64,000 nucleotides of DNA from NCBI RefSeq assembly GCF_001029445.1, contig NZ_LDOT01000002.1, positions 496,001 through 560,000 on the forward strand. Direction: 5' to 3'. The notes below the pieces were generated by a model. The model was given only the letters and a program-made list of their open reading frames with translations, ran no database searches and had not been told where the DNA came from. Both the position numbers and the translations under genes were made by a program. Position 1 is the first letter of the stretch. Every line of letters starts with the position of its first letter. Shown in pieces: positions 37,123-45,121 of the stretch. The stretch is from Photobacterium aquae. Its GTDB lineage: Bacteria; Pseudomonadota; Gammaproteobacteria; Enterobacterales; Vibrionaceae.

Positions 37123-37567
37123 TGGACAATCTCCATTCAATATATATTCAGCCAACATCAGAAAATAAAGCGCTGATAAAAAGTAATGACTGAACAGATA
37201 AATTAATAAACACTCGTGATTATTGGGAATTCATATCCCACTAATTTATTAACATCCCTGAATAGTTTCTGAATAAATAAAAATCATTAATTCATACGAG
37301 TATTTTTAAATTATCGAATGAGAATTCAGCTGTAATTATATTTCGATAGCAAATTTGCGATTCAGGATGCTTCATTGACAAGTATCAATCATTAAACCGG
37401 TTAATACCGACAACCAACAAAGATACTGAAACAAAATATGAATAAGACCGCGTTATAACAGAGTTAACCCCTCTATTTTCCCGAATAATGAAATTTCACA
37501 ACAAAAAATAAAGGCCCTGCATACCCATGCAGAGCCTTTTATTGCCCATGTTTTTGTTAATTTTTAT
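37123..37567. other. AT-rich 445-base intergenic region
   Basis: No gene. The region is clearly richer in A+T than its surroundings. It contains TGGGA-N7-TCCCA (37224-37240) and distant halves ACTCGT (37212-37217) and ACGAGT (37296-37301), any of which could be operator sites for the ATPase gene. The terminator of the Nif3-family gene closes its right end. I cannot assign a promoter with confidence. Confidence 0.55.
37510..37540 (-). terminator. Terminator of the Nif3-family gene
   Basis: AAAGGC-c-CTGCAT (37510-37522) pairs with ATGCAG-a-GCCTTT (37527-37539), one mismatch, 4-base loop. On the minus strand it continues into TTTATTTTTTG. Confidence 0.8.
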
Positions 37568-38326
37568 TTAAACCGGATTATCAATATCAATATAGGTAAT
37601 ATCAAACTGATATTTTTCAGCAAGGTACTGACCTAATGATTTAATGCCGTAACGTTCTGTAGCATGGTGACCGGCACTATAATAGTGAATTCCTAATTCT
37701 CGCGAAATATGTACAGTCCGCTCTGATATTTCACCAGAAATAAAGGCATCCAATCCTTTTTGAGCCGCTAATTCAATAAAATCCTGACCGCCCCCCGTAC
37801 ACCAACCGACCGTTTTTATTTCAGCCGGCGCATTATCACCGATATGAAGTGGCTCGCGCTGTAGGGTCATCGAAATACGGGCGGCAAGCTCCTCACCACT
37901 CAACGGCTCGGCAAACTGGCCGTAAATAGCCACAGAATGAGGATTACCGGCTTCAAGCCCGCCAAGAACCTCGATATCCAGCAATTCGGCCAGCTTGGCG
38001 TTGTTGCCCAGCGTAGGGTGGATATCAAGCGGCAGATGGTAGGCATACAGGTTGATACCGTTTTCGATCAATGCCTTGATCCGACGGTATTTCATCCCAC
38101 GGATCTCTGCTGGCTCCCCCTTCCAGAAAAAACCGTGATGGACCAAAATCGCGTCAGCCTGCTCCTCGATGGCTCGCTCTATCAATGCCTGACAGGCTGT
38201 AACACCGGTGATGATCTTCTTCACTTCAGACTTACCTTCGACCTGCAAGCCATTCGGACAGTAATCTTTGATGAGGTGCGGGCTCAACAATTCGTTGAGC
38301 AGGGATTCCAATTTGATATTGTTCAT
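37568..38326 (-). CDS. ybgI: Nif3-like dinuclear metal centre protein (YbgI family)
   Basis: A 252-residue protein forming toroidal hexamers with a two-metal site in the characterised E. coli homologue; physiological reaction unsettled (GTP cyclohydrolase I type 2-like annotation is common but unproven). Metal ligands are seen in ILVHHGFFW (about 63), YHLPLDIHPTLGN (about 97-108, with the HxxxDxH pattern) and SAGHHATERYG (about 213-223, with the distal His-His and Glu). ATG at 38326 follows AAGGAAG. Confidence 0.93.
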   Translation of the reverse strand: MNNIKLESLLNELLSPHLIKDYCPNGLQVEGKSEVKKIITGVTACQALIERAIEEQADAILVHHGFFWKGEPAEIRGMKYRRIKALIENGINLYAYHLPLDIHPTLGNNAKLAELLDIEVLGGLEAGNPHSVAIYGQFAEPLSGEELAARISMTLQREPLHIGDNAPAEIKTVGWCTGGGQDFIELAAQKGLDAFISGEISERTVHISRELGIHYYSAGHHATERYGIKSLGQYLAEKYQFDITYIDIDNPV

Positions 38327-38488
38327 TTTCGCTTCCTTCCCAGCGGTCTTATGGGGTGATTATACCCAAGTTCACTTAAAATGTAGGAATGGGAATAGCC
38401 CCTTGAGGGAAAAGGGAAAGCTGGAGCAGAGGAAAATATGGCAACAACGGACAGTGGCCCACCGAAATAAATCGCCAGGCCTACTCAT

Positions 38489-38701
38489 CTAGGCTATCAA
38501 TAAAGAGCGTGCGGCCTCTTCTGTCTGCGTCAACCAGACAGGCTTGGTGCTCGTCTTCAGCCAGACTTTGTGCAGGTAGCTATACAGGCGGGCCCGAGTT
38601 GCAACCGGGGTGAAGATCATAACCGGAAAAGTCACCACCCCGACGAGGACAACATAAGTACGGCGCAGCAGAATTCTAAAAGGTGAATAGAGCGTATACA
38701 T
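38489..38701 (-). CDS. ybfA: YbfA-like small membrane protein (DUF2517)
   Basis: A 70-residue protein with one hydrophobic stretch (about 16-34, VVLVGVVTFPVMIF). The block RARLYSYLHKVWLKTSTKPVWL followed by an acidic E-E matches E. coli YbfA, from which I assign it. ATG at 38701 has an excellent AAAGGAGG. Divergent from the DUF1853 gene across a gap containing a long-spaced inverted repeat. Function unknown. Confidence 0.78.
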   Translation of the reverse strand: MYTLYSPFRILLRRTYVVLVGVVTFPVMIFTPVATRARLYSYLHKVWLKTSTKPVWLTQTEEAARSLLIA

Positions 38702-38738
38702 ATAGCCTCCTTTGCACGTATCGGCATTGGCCTAAAAC

Positions 38739-38784
38739 TGGTCTAACCTCTTTATAATGTATTGATTTAAGCTAGATTAGACCA
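38739..38784. promoter_or_regulatory. Inverted repeat TGGTCTAA ... TTAGACCA between ybfA and DUF1853 gene
   Basis: Perfect 8-base arms at 38739-38746 and 38777-38784 separated by 30 bases. The left arm in context (AACTGGTCTAACC) resembles a FadR/GntR-type site (TnGTnnnACnA with one mismatch). TATAAT lies between the arms (38753-38758). A shared regulator for both genes is inference. Confidence 0.4.
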
Positions 38785-38842
38785 CCTAATTTCAATCAGT
38801 TATTAGCATTTATCATTATAAAAAGTGTGGGGTTATAACCAA

Positions 38843-39631
38843 ATGACTAGGCCAGTGATCCATATTGACTCCGAGTCATACATTCAGCACCACTTTGCCG
38901 CCATTTTGCATCTTCCCCCGCTCCTTGGCGGCCACCCTTTCGTTGCCGACGCTTCTTGGCTAGCCCATTTCAGGCAACGGGCGAGACTTCCACGCCATAG
39001 CCATTACCACGGCAGCAGGCGGTTAGGTTTCTATTATCAATGGCTCTGGCGAGAGTTGATCATCCACCATCCCGATTACCATCTAATTGCAGAAGAAATT
39101 CAGGTTAGTGAGGAAGGCAGAACCATCGGTGCCGTGGATTTTCTGGTCAAAAACCGGGTCGCAAACACGCTTGAGCACTGGGAGGTAGCAATAAAATTCT
39201 ACCTTGCCCACCAAGGACGCTGGCCCGGTCCCAATGCCAGAGATGAACTGGACAAGAAATCGGCACGGATGCTTGAGCACCAGCTCCCACTTTCTGGACA
39301 TAGCACCATAAGCACGAAATATGGCCAAATCGACACGCGGCGACTCATCATGCAAGGCCGATTATTTTATCCGGCATTCGACCATGGGAAAGGATCCGGT
39401 ATCATCACCAACCCTGCCGCCCCGCATGGGAAATGGTGCTACGCCGAGCAGATCCCGGCGCTCGAACTTCGTCCGCTCTCCAAGTTCGACTGGCTTGCCC
39501 CTCCCGATTTCAACACGCTGGCCCCATGCCCAGCATCCGAACTCCGGGCTGTGGGACGACCTCGCATGGCCGTCGCTCCGGACCAATCCGTGTGGTTCAT
39601 CATGCCGGGAAGCTGGCCCAATTACCGCTGA
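38843..39631 (+). CDS. DUF1853 family protein
   Basis: A 262-residue soluble protein. It matches DUF1853 through RLGFYYQWLWRELI near 62-76, the nuclease-like core GAVDFLVKN near 99-107 with EHWEVAIKFYL near 113-123, and GRLFYP near 172. The D-x(n)-E-x-K spacing (D in VDFL, E and K in WEVAIKF) looks like a PD-(D/E)XK core, which is my inference from the residues. ATG at 38843 starts MTRPVIHIDSE; a GTG at 38825 is possible. No known function. Confidence 0.75.
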   Translation: MTRPVIHIDSESYIQHHFAAILHLPPLLGGHPFVADASWLAHFRQRARLPRHSHYHGSRRLGFYYQWLWRELIIHHPDYHLIAEEIQVSEEGRTIGAVDFLVKNRVANTLEHWEVAIKFYLAHQGRWPGPNARDELDKKSARMLEHQLPLSGHSTISTKYGQIDTRRLIMQGRLFYPAFDHGKGSGIITNPAAPHGKWCYAEQIPALELRPLSKFDWLAPPDFNTLAPCPASELRAVGRPRMAVAPDQSVWFIMPGSWPNYR

Positions 39632-39642
39632 TCGACAAGCAT

Positions 39643-39674
39643 AAAAAAACGCCCGCATAATGCGGGCGTTTCTT
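39643..39674. terminator. Terminator between DUF1853 gene and pgm
   Basis: AACGCCCGCA (39648-39657) pairs with TGCGGGCGTT (39661-39670) around TAA/TAAT, with an A7 run on the left and TTCTT on the right; it can serve both convergent genes. Confidence 0.9.
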
Positions 39675-39695
39675 CGGAAGCGAGACGAAAAACGC

Positions 39696-41342
39696 TTACA
39701 GACCTGCGTCAGCAAATACCTTGCTGACGATCTCTTGTGCTTCTGTTTCAATCAATGCCAAGTGTTCGGCACCCTTGAAGCTCTCGCAATAGATCTTGTA
39801 AATATCTTCCGTACCTGACGGACGAGCCGCAAACCAACCGTTTTCAGTTGTCACTTTCAGGCCACCGATAGCCGCCCCGTTGCCCGGCGCATGGGTCAAG
39901 CGGGCAGTGATTGCATCACCGGCCAACATGTCTGCAGAGACCATCTCAGGCGACAGCTTACTCAGCACCGCCTTCTGTGCTCCGTTTGCCACCGCTTGCA
40001 GGCGGTTGTAGGCTGACGCACCGTGCTTAGCGGCCAGCTCCTCGTAGTATTGCTGCGGGTTCTTGCCCGTCACCGCCGTAATTTCGGCTGCCAGCAAACA
40101 TAGCAGGATGCCGTCTTTATCTGTCGACCATGGCGTGCCATTCATTCGCAGGAACGATGCCCCGGCACTCTCTTCGCCACCGAAGCCCAGCTCACCGCTG
40201 TATAGCCCGTCAACAAACCACTTGAAGCCAACCGGTACTTCGCAAAGCGTACGGCCGAGATCAGCCACGACACGGTCAATCAATGCACTGGAAACCAGCG
40301 TCTTGCCGACAGCAACGTCTTGTGACCAGTCCGGACGGTGGCGGTACAGATAATCAATACATACCGCCAAGAAGTGGTTCGGGTTCATCAGGCCAGCCGG
40401 CGTCACGATACCGTGGCGGTCGTAGTCCGGATCGTTGCCGAATGCCAAGTCATACTTGTCTTTGTGGGCCAGCAGACCTGCCATCGCGTAAGGCGACGAG
40501 CAGTCCATACGCACCACGCCGTCTTTGTCGAGTGACATAAAGCGGAACGATGGGTCGATAGACTCATCCACCAGCGTAAGATCAAGGCCGTAATGGCTGG
40601 CAATCTGCCGCCAGTATTCAATACCCGAACCGCCCAGCGGATCGACACCAATCTTCAGGTTGGCTTTCTGAATCGCAGCCATATCGATGACATTGACCAG
40701 ATCATCAACATAAGGCGCAACAAGATCACGCTCTTGAACCAACTCGCTCGCCAGCGCCGCATCAATGGAGACGCGCTTAACGTCCACCAAACCTGCCGCG
40801 ATAATTTCATTGGCACGAGTCTCAATGGCTGTCGTCAGAGCCCCTTCTGCCGGACCACCATGGACAGGGTTGTATTTGATACCCCCGTCCTGTGGCGGGT
40901 TGTGCGATGGGGTAATAACGATACCATCAGCTTTTGCCGCATTGAATTTGTTATGGCAAAGGATAGCGTGTGAAACACCTGGGGTTGGCGTATAGCCACG
41001 ATCCTGCTGGATAACCACCTCAACGCCATTGGCCACTAGCACCTCGAGCGTTGAAGAGAAAGCCGGCTCAGACAGCGCATGGGTATCTTTACCCAAGAAC
41101 AGCGGCCCAGTCACACCATTGGCGGCACGGACTTCAGCCACAGCCTGGGCGATTGCCCAGATGTGATGCTGGTTGAAGGTCCCTTTGTCGGCAGTGCCTC
41201 GATGGCCCGAAGTACCAAATGCCACTTTCTGATCTGGATTTTGCGCATCAGGCTCAATCAAGAAATAATTAGCCACCAACGCAGGAATATTGTGCATATC
41301 TTCTTGCTGGGCGCGCTGCCCTGCACGAGGATGAATTGCCAT
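39696..41342 (-). CDS. pgm: Phosphoglucomutase (alpha-D-glucose)
   Basis: Interconverts glucose 1- and 6-phosphate; 548 residues. Start [12 protein letters not shown] near 50, the phospho-Ser loop [12 protein letters not shown] (about 143-154), metal-binding DPDYDRHG (about 308) and the sugar-specificity loop GGEESAG (about 377-383), with the late phosphate site [13 protein letters not shown] at 41342 follows AGGATAGG. It lies 36 bases behind seqA, the seqA-pgm pairing known from E. coli. Confidence 0.97.
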   Translation of the reverse strand: MAIHPRAGQRAQQEDMHNIPALVANYFLIEPDAQNPDQKVAFGTSGHRGTADKGTFNQHHIWAIAQAVAEVRAANGVTGPLFLGKDTHALSEPAFSSTLEVLVANGVEVVIQQDRGYTPTPGVSHAILCHNKFNAAKADGIVITPSHNPPQDGGIKYNPVHGGPAEGALTTAIETRANEIIAAGLVDVKRVSIDAALASELVQERDLVAPYVDDLVNVIDMAAIQKANLKIGVDPLGGSGIEYWRQIASHYGLDLTLVDESIDPSFRFMSLDKDGVVRMDCSSPYAMAGLLAHKDKYDLAFGNDPDYDRHGIVTPAGLMNPNHFLAVCIDYLYRHRPDWSQDVAVGKTLVSSALIDRVVADLGRTLCEVPVGFKWFVDGLYSGELGFGGEESAGASFLRMNGTPWSTDKDGILLCLLAAEITAVTGKNPQQYYEELAAKHGASAYNRLQAVANGAQKAVLSKLSPEMVSADMLAGDAITARLTHAPGNGAAIGGLKVTTENGWFAARPSGTEDIYKIYCESFKGAEHLALIETEAQEIVSKVFADAGL

Positions 41343-41378
41343 TAACCTATCCTTGTAATTTATAAGGCGTTATGCCGA

Positions 41379-41939
41379 TTAGATTTCACCGCAAACTTTT
41401 TCGATGATGTCCATACCGAAGCTCATCTTGCTCATCAGCTGCTCGACCATCTGACGCTTACGGTCCGTATTCGTATTGGTGATAACCCAGAACGGCGTCT
41501 GTGGAATCGCCTTTGGCTTGGTCGTTTTACCGCTGGCCAGCAGTGTCTCTTCACTGTCGGCGAAATATACGCGAGTTCGGCCTTTAATGGCTGCTGCGTC
41601 TGCAAATCCTTGCGGATCGATACGATAAAGCGAGGACAGAACCAGCATGAAACGGCCAATCGCTTTTTCCTGCGCAGCAAACTCATCAGAGATCAGCAGT
41701 GAACGCATTTCCTTCACGCGATCGGTTTGAACCAGATTACCCGCATCTTTGCTAACCACGATGCCTTTCGGCATAACCGGCATGACAACATCGTTTGGCA
41801 GGCTAACCGATGATTGATCCGGCATCATCAGCAAACGCCGCAGAATATCAGACGCACTCTCGCCAATATGCTGGGTTTGGCTGGCGATATAGCGATATAG
41901 CTCTTCGTCTACCTCAATAGTCTTCATCGTAGTGTTCAT
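41379..41939 (-). CDS. seqA: Negative modulator of replication initiation SeqA
   Basis: Binds hemimethylated GATC sequences, sequesters oriC and organises new DNA. 186 residues: N-terminal oligomerisation domain (MKTIEVDEELYRYIASQTQHIGESASDILRRLL at 5-37 in the family pattern), a linker, and the C-terminal GATC-binding domain (about 75-186; RTRVYFADSEETLLASGKTTKPKAIPQTPFWVITNTNT region). I use ATG at 41939 since GGAA lies 7 bases upstream; the E. coli-like start would be the ATG four codons later at 41927. Confidence 0.95.
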   Translation of the reverse strand: MNTTMKTIEVDEELYRYIASQTQHIGESASDILRRLLMMPDQSSVSLPNDVVMPVMPKGIVVSKDAGNLVQTDRVKEMRSLLISDEFAAQEKAIGRFMLVLSSLYRIDPQGFADAAAIKGRTRVYFADSEETLLASGKTTKPKAIPQTPFWVITNTNTDRKRQMVEQLMSKMSFGMDIIEKVCGEI

Positions 41940-42029
41940 TGTTGTTCCGTTTAAAAATCACCGAGAGATTATAACGTGATCCGAGGTTATACTCTACGGT
42001 AAAGCGTTAACTACAAGAGAAAATAGTCA

Positions 42030-42797
42030 GTGAATCTTCATTACCAAGTGGAGGGTGACGGTGACACGATCGTCCTGATCCACGGCCTATTTGGCAGTGC
42101 CGACAACCTCGGCCTAATCGCTAGATCCTTGAAAGACCAATACAAAGTGATCAGCGTTGATCTACGAAATCATGGCCGATCCCCCCACTGCGACCAATTC
42201 ACCTACCGCGACATGGCCGCCGACATACTGGCTGTACTCGATAGTCTGAATATCGACCGCTTTTCCCTTGTCGGCCACTCCATGGGCGGAAAAGTAGCGA
42301 TGGCAGCCACCGATCTAGCAGCATCGCGAATCCAGCGCCTATTGGTACTTGATATGGCCCCGGTTCACTACTTTGTCCACCGCCATGAAAACGTGTTCAA
42401 CGGACTGCGCGAAGTCACCAAGCACACCGTAGAAAAGCGCAGCGACGCCGAACAATACCTTGCCCGCCACGTCATGGATCCCGGGGTGCGCCAATTCCTA
42501 CTCAAATCCTTTGCCAAGCAGGAAGACGGGCACTACGGATGGCGCTTCAATGTCGAAGGGCTGATTGCCAATTACAATACCATCATGGGCTGGGAAGAGA
42601 TTCCGGCATACACCGGCCAGACTCTGTTTATCAAGGGCCAGGAATCCGACTACATTCTGCCAGAGCACCGCGAGGCGATCAGCCGCCAGTTTCCCAATGC
42701 CAAGGCGCATTTAGTGGCCAATACCGGCCACTGGCTCCATGCAGAAAAACCCGATACGGTGAATCGTATTATTTTGAACTTCTTGCAGGCGGCATAA
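42030..42797 (+). CDS. ybfF: Alpha/beta-fold esterase YbfF
   Basis: A 255-residue acyl-ester hydrolase. Oxyanion HGLFGSADNL (about 18), SVDLRNHGRS (about 42), nucleophile GHSMGG with Ser about 87, and catalytic His in GHWLHAEKP near the end. The start is GTG at 42030 (NLHYQVEGDG); no ATG is available near. Divergent from seqA; the order seqA-ybfF-(x)-fldA-fur equals the enterobacterial one. Natural substrate uncertain; the E. coli homologue prefers short acyl esters and acyl-CoA. Confidence 0.92.
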   Translation: MNLHYQVEGDGDTIVLIHGLFGSADNLGLIARSLKDQYKVISVDLRNHGRSPHCDQFTYRDMAADILAVLDSLNIDRFSLVGHSMGGKVAMAATDLAASRIQRLLVLDMAPVHYFVHRHENVFNGLREVTKHTVEKRSDAEQYLARHVMDPGVRQFLLKSFAKQEDGHYGWRFNVEGLIANYNTIMGWEEIPAYTGQTLFIKGQESDYILPEHREAISRQFPNAKAHLVANTGHWLHAEKPDTVNRIILNFLQAA

Positions 42798-42874
42798 CGT
42801 TAACAGCCCCCTATTGTCTATGTTATAGTGCGCGGCTAGCACTGCATTAACGATAGAGCGGTAAGGAGACACTG

Positions 42875-43096
42875 ATGCTTTACGAGCACATGGAATTGCT
42901 TGAATCGATCGGGCTGGATTTACTGTTTGCTGCGATTTTCTTCTTTATCGGCATGGCCATTAAAGATGTACTAAAACAAGGTAATGTACCGCCTTTTGGT
43001 CAAAAAATCGTCTGGCTTGTACTGTTTCTTGGCTGTGCCGGCTTTGTTGCCAAAGGTCTGATCCAGCTTAGCTGGGAAGGAGCCGGCATCAGTTAA
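42875..43096 (+). CDS. DUF2788 family small membrane protein
   Basis: 73 residues with two membrane helices (about 14-30 DLLFAAIFFFIGMAI and about 47-65 IVWLVLFLGCAGFVAKGLI) joined by the loop KDVLKQGNVPPFGQK. It matches DUF2788. ATG at 42875 follows AAGGAG. It occupies the position between ybfF and fldA where E. coli has ybfE. Function unknown. Confidence 0.85.
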   Translation: MLYEHMELLESIGLDLLFAAIFFFIGMAIKDVLKQGNVPPFGQKIVWLVLFLGCAGFVAKGLIQLSWEGAGIS

Positions 43097-43102
43097 TTGA
43101 TG

Positions 43103-43168
43103 TGCCAATCGTGACCATGGCGACACGCCATGTACTCCCGCTGAGCACAATTGGCAAGGGGCCTTGCC
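43103..43168 (+). promoter_or_regulatory. fldA: Alternative-helix leader upstream of fldA
   Basis: Perfect hairpin CATGGCG-ACA-CGCCATG (43116-43132) can be enclosed by TGCCAAT (43103-43109) with ATTGGCA (43150-43156). A second hairpin GGCAAGG-GG-CCTTGCC (43153-43168) uses four of the same bases, so the outer helix and second hairpin exclude each other. The second hairpin is followed by CCTCTAAAT, not a strong U-run. Regulation is inference. Confidence 0.4.
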
Positions 43169-43238
43169 CCTCTAAATGAATGATGGATACCGTAGGCACT
43201 ATGCTAAGCGGTCAACAATTAACAGGGTAATCTCTACT

Positions 43239-43766
43239 ATGGCGAGTGTAGGACTCTTCTTTGGTAGCGACACAGGTAATACAGAAGCCGTCGCTAAAAT
43301 GATCCAAAAACGACTAGGCGATAAGCTAGTTGAAGTGAAAGATATCGCTAAATGCAGCAAAGAAGATATCGACAATTTTGACCTACTACTACTGGGTATC
43401 CCAACCTGGTATTACGGCGAACCACAGTGTGACTGGGACGACTTTTTCCCAGAACTAGAACAAATTGACTTCTCGACCAAGCTAGTCGCTATCTTCGGCT
43501 GTGGCGATCAGGAAGACTATGCAGAATACTTCTGTGATGCGATGGGTACCGTGCGTGAAATCGTTGAAGGTCGCGGCGCAACCGTTGTTGGCCACTTCTC
43601 TACCGAAGGTTTTGAGTTCGAAGCGTCCAAAGCCCTTGTCGACGACAACCACTTCGTCGGCCTGTGTATCGACGAAGACCGCCAGCCAGAGCTGACGGAA
43701 GAGCGCGTCGAAAAATGGGTTAACCAGATTTACGAAGAAATGTGCCTGGCCGAACTGGCTGACTAA
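43239..43766 (+). CDS. fldA: Flavodoxin FldA
   Basis: FMN electron carrier, 175 residues, long-chain type. The phosphate loop GSDTGNTEAVAK (9-20), the stacking Trp/Tyr loops PTWYYGEPQCDWDDF (about 55-69) and FGCGDQEDYAEYFCDAMG (about 88-105) are intact. ATG at 43239 begins MASVGLFFGSD; an upstream open frame is spurious. It lies two genes before fur, as in enterobacteria, and is convergent with the DUF4442 gene. Confidence 0.97.
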   Translation: MASVGLFFGSDTGNTEAVAKMIQKRLGDKLVEVKDIAKCSKEDIDNFDLLLLGIPTWYYGEPQCDWDDFFPELEQIDFSTKLVAIFGCGDQEDYAEYFCDAMGTVREIVEGRGATVVGHFSTEGFEFEASKALVDDNHFVGLCIDEDRQPELTEERVEKWVNQIYEEMCLAELAD

Positions 43767-43783
43767 TCTCTCGTGGAACGCCG

Positions 43784-43818
43784 ACACGCCGGGCCCTTTG
43801 GTCCGGCGTGTTACTTTT
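43784..43818. terminator. Terminator between fldA and DUF4442 gene
   Basis: ACACGCCGGgCC (43784-43795) pairs with GGtCCGGCGTGT (43800-43811) around CTTT, followed by TACTTTTAA on the plus strand. Confidence 0.85.
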
Positions 43819-43836
43819 AAGAACGACACTGATGTC

Positions 43837-44355
43837 CTAAGGCATCACCGAACGCTGATTGTCCTCAGCATCCCCACAACCATCCTGCTCCACCCTATAC
43901 TGCGGCTTCTTGCGCACATACAAAGTTCGCTTAACCTGAGACACCACCTCGCCATTGAGATCCTTAACCTGTACGACAAATTCGGGCAGATATTTATCCC
44001 CAGTAGCCGTCGCCGACATGATTTCGCTGATCATGGCATCTGAAATAACAAAATCAGCGAACAAGTCCGTACATCCCGGCTTGATGAAATTAATTTCAGC
44101 CTGTTTATCCCAAATAAAGTATTCCTTGCCCAAAATGCCGATCAACATCAGCGCATAGACAGGATCAGTCAAGGAGAAAATACTGCCGCCGTATTGAGTA
44201 CGATTAGCATTTTTATTCCACCATCTTAACTTTAGCTTGATCCTTACCTGCCGAAAATCATCGGAAATTGACACGATCCGAATTCCCGCCCCCCAAAATG
44301 GCGGCCACAAATTCAGAGCCAGCTTGACAAGAGACGGGGTATAGATTTTATCCAC
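43837..44355 (-). CDS. DUF4442 hot-dog fold protein (thioesterase-like)
   Basis: 172 residues, single hot-dog domain. Landmarks: LWPPFWGAGIRIV near 17-29, WWNKNANRTQYGGSIFSLTDP near 46-66 (the family N-x(n)-GG-S-F region) and the strands AEINFIKPG and FVVQVKDLNGEVVSQVKRTLYVRKK. Related proteins are predicted acyl-CoA or acyl-ACP thioesterases; no activity is proven here. I prefer GTG at 44355, about 10 bases after AGGGAAG; a TTG two codons upstream is possible. Confidence 0.8.
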   Translation of the reverse strand: MDKIYTPSLVKLALNLWPPFWGAGIRIVSISDDFRQVRIKLKLRWWNKNANRTQYGGSIFSLTDPVYALMLIGILGKEYFIWDKQAEINFIKPGCTDLFADFVISDAMISEIMSATATGDKYLPEFVVQVKDLNGEVVSQVKRTLYVRKKPQYRVEQDGCGDAEDNQRSVMP

Positions 44356-44571
44356 AAGCAAACTTCCCTTTCACTGGTACGATGAGCCCATAGTAACCAC
44401 GTTTTGCACGCGTGTACATTTTAATAACAAGTAAACAACAAAAAGAAAAGTTAGATATCAGCAAGATTGACCCGTTTTATAGTTTATTGTTACCTTGTGC
44501 TCACTTATAATGATGAATAGAAGAGAAGACTACCGCACCATGAGGGTACGGCTAGCCAATAGGAAATTCCA

Positions 44572-45018
44572 ATGTCAGACAACAACCAAGCGCTTAAACA
44601 AGCTGGCCTAAAGGTGACACTTCCACGTCTCAAGATTCTGGAAGTTCTCCAGCAACCGGATTGCCAGCACATCAGTGCTGAAGACCTGTACAAGAAGCTC
44701 ATCGACATCGGTGAAGAGATTGGCCTTGCTACCGTTTACCGAGTATTGAACCAATTTGATGATGCCGGTATCGTGACCCGTCACCACTTTGAAGGCGGCA
44801 AATCTGTATTTGAACTGGCGACACAGCACCACCACGACCACCTTGTATGTCTTGACTGCGGCAAGGTCATCGAATTTTCTGATGAAGTCATTGAAAAGCG
44901 CCAGAAAGAAATTGCGGCCAGCTTTAATGTTCGCCTGACCAACCACAGCCTGTACCTTTACGGCCACTGCATGGAAGGCAACTGCAACGAAGACGAATCG
45001 CTGCACGACCGCAAGTAA
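44572..45018 (+). CDS. fur: Ferric uptake regulator Fur
   Basis: Fe(II)-dependent dimeric repressor, 148 residues. Winged helix (1-82, with LATVYRVLNQFDDAGIV as recognition part), metal sites in THHHDH-type His cluster (about 86-91), CLDCGK (about 93-98) and the C-terminal H/C-rich segment HCMEGNC. ATG at 44572 follows AGGAAATTCC. Likely regulates feoABC in this window. The sequence CTTATAATGATGAATAG at 44504-44520 has a partial Fur-box look, so autoregulation is possible. Confidence 0.98.
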   Translation: MSDNNQALKQAGLKVTLPRLKILEVLQQPDCQHISAEDLYKKLIDIGEEIGLATVYRVLNQFDDAGIVTRHHFEGGKSVFELATQHHHDHLVCLDCGKVIEFSDEVIEKRQKEIAASFNVRLTNHSLYLYGHCMEGNCNEDESLHDRK

Positions 45019-45064
45019 CCCGCTTCCTGTTGGCTTGCATTCATCCTTTAAGTCAGCACAGCGC

Positions 45065-45097
45065 ATAAAAAAACCAGCCGAATGGCTGGTTTTTTAT
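45065..45097. terminator. Terminator between fur and glnS
   Basis: AACCAGCC (45072-45079) pairs with GGCTGGTT (45084-45091) around GAAT, with a long A-run left and T-run right; bidirectional. Confidence 0.9.
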
Positions 45098-45121
45098 TTA
45101 TCAGAGACTCAATCTGCGACG

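Noticed and set aside
43103..43168. FMN riboswitch before flavodoxin
   Set aside because: None of the conserved RFN-element blocks are present; only simple alternative helices are seen.
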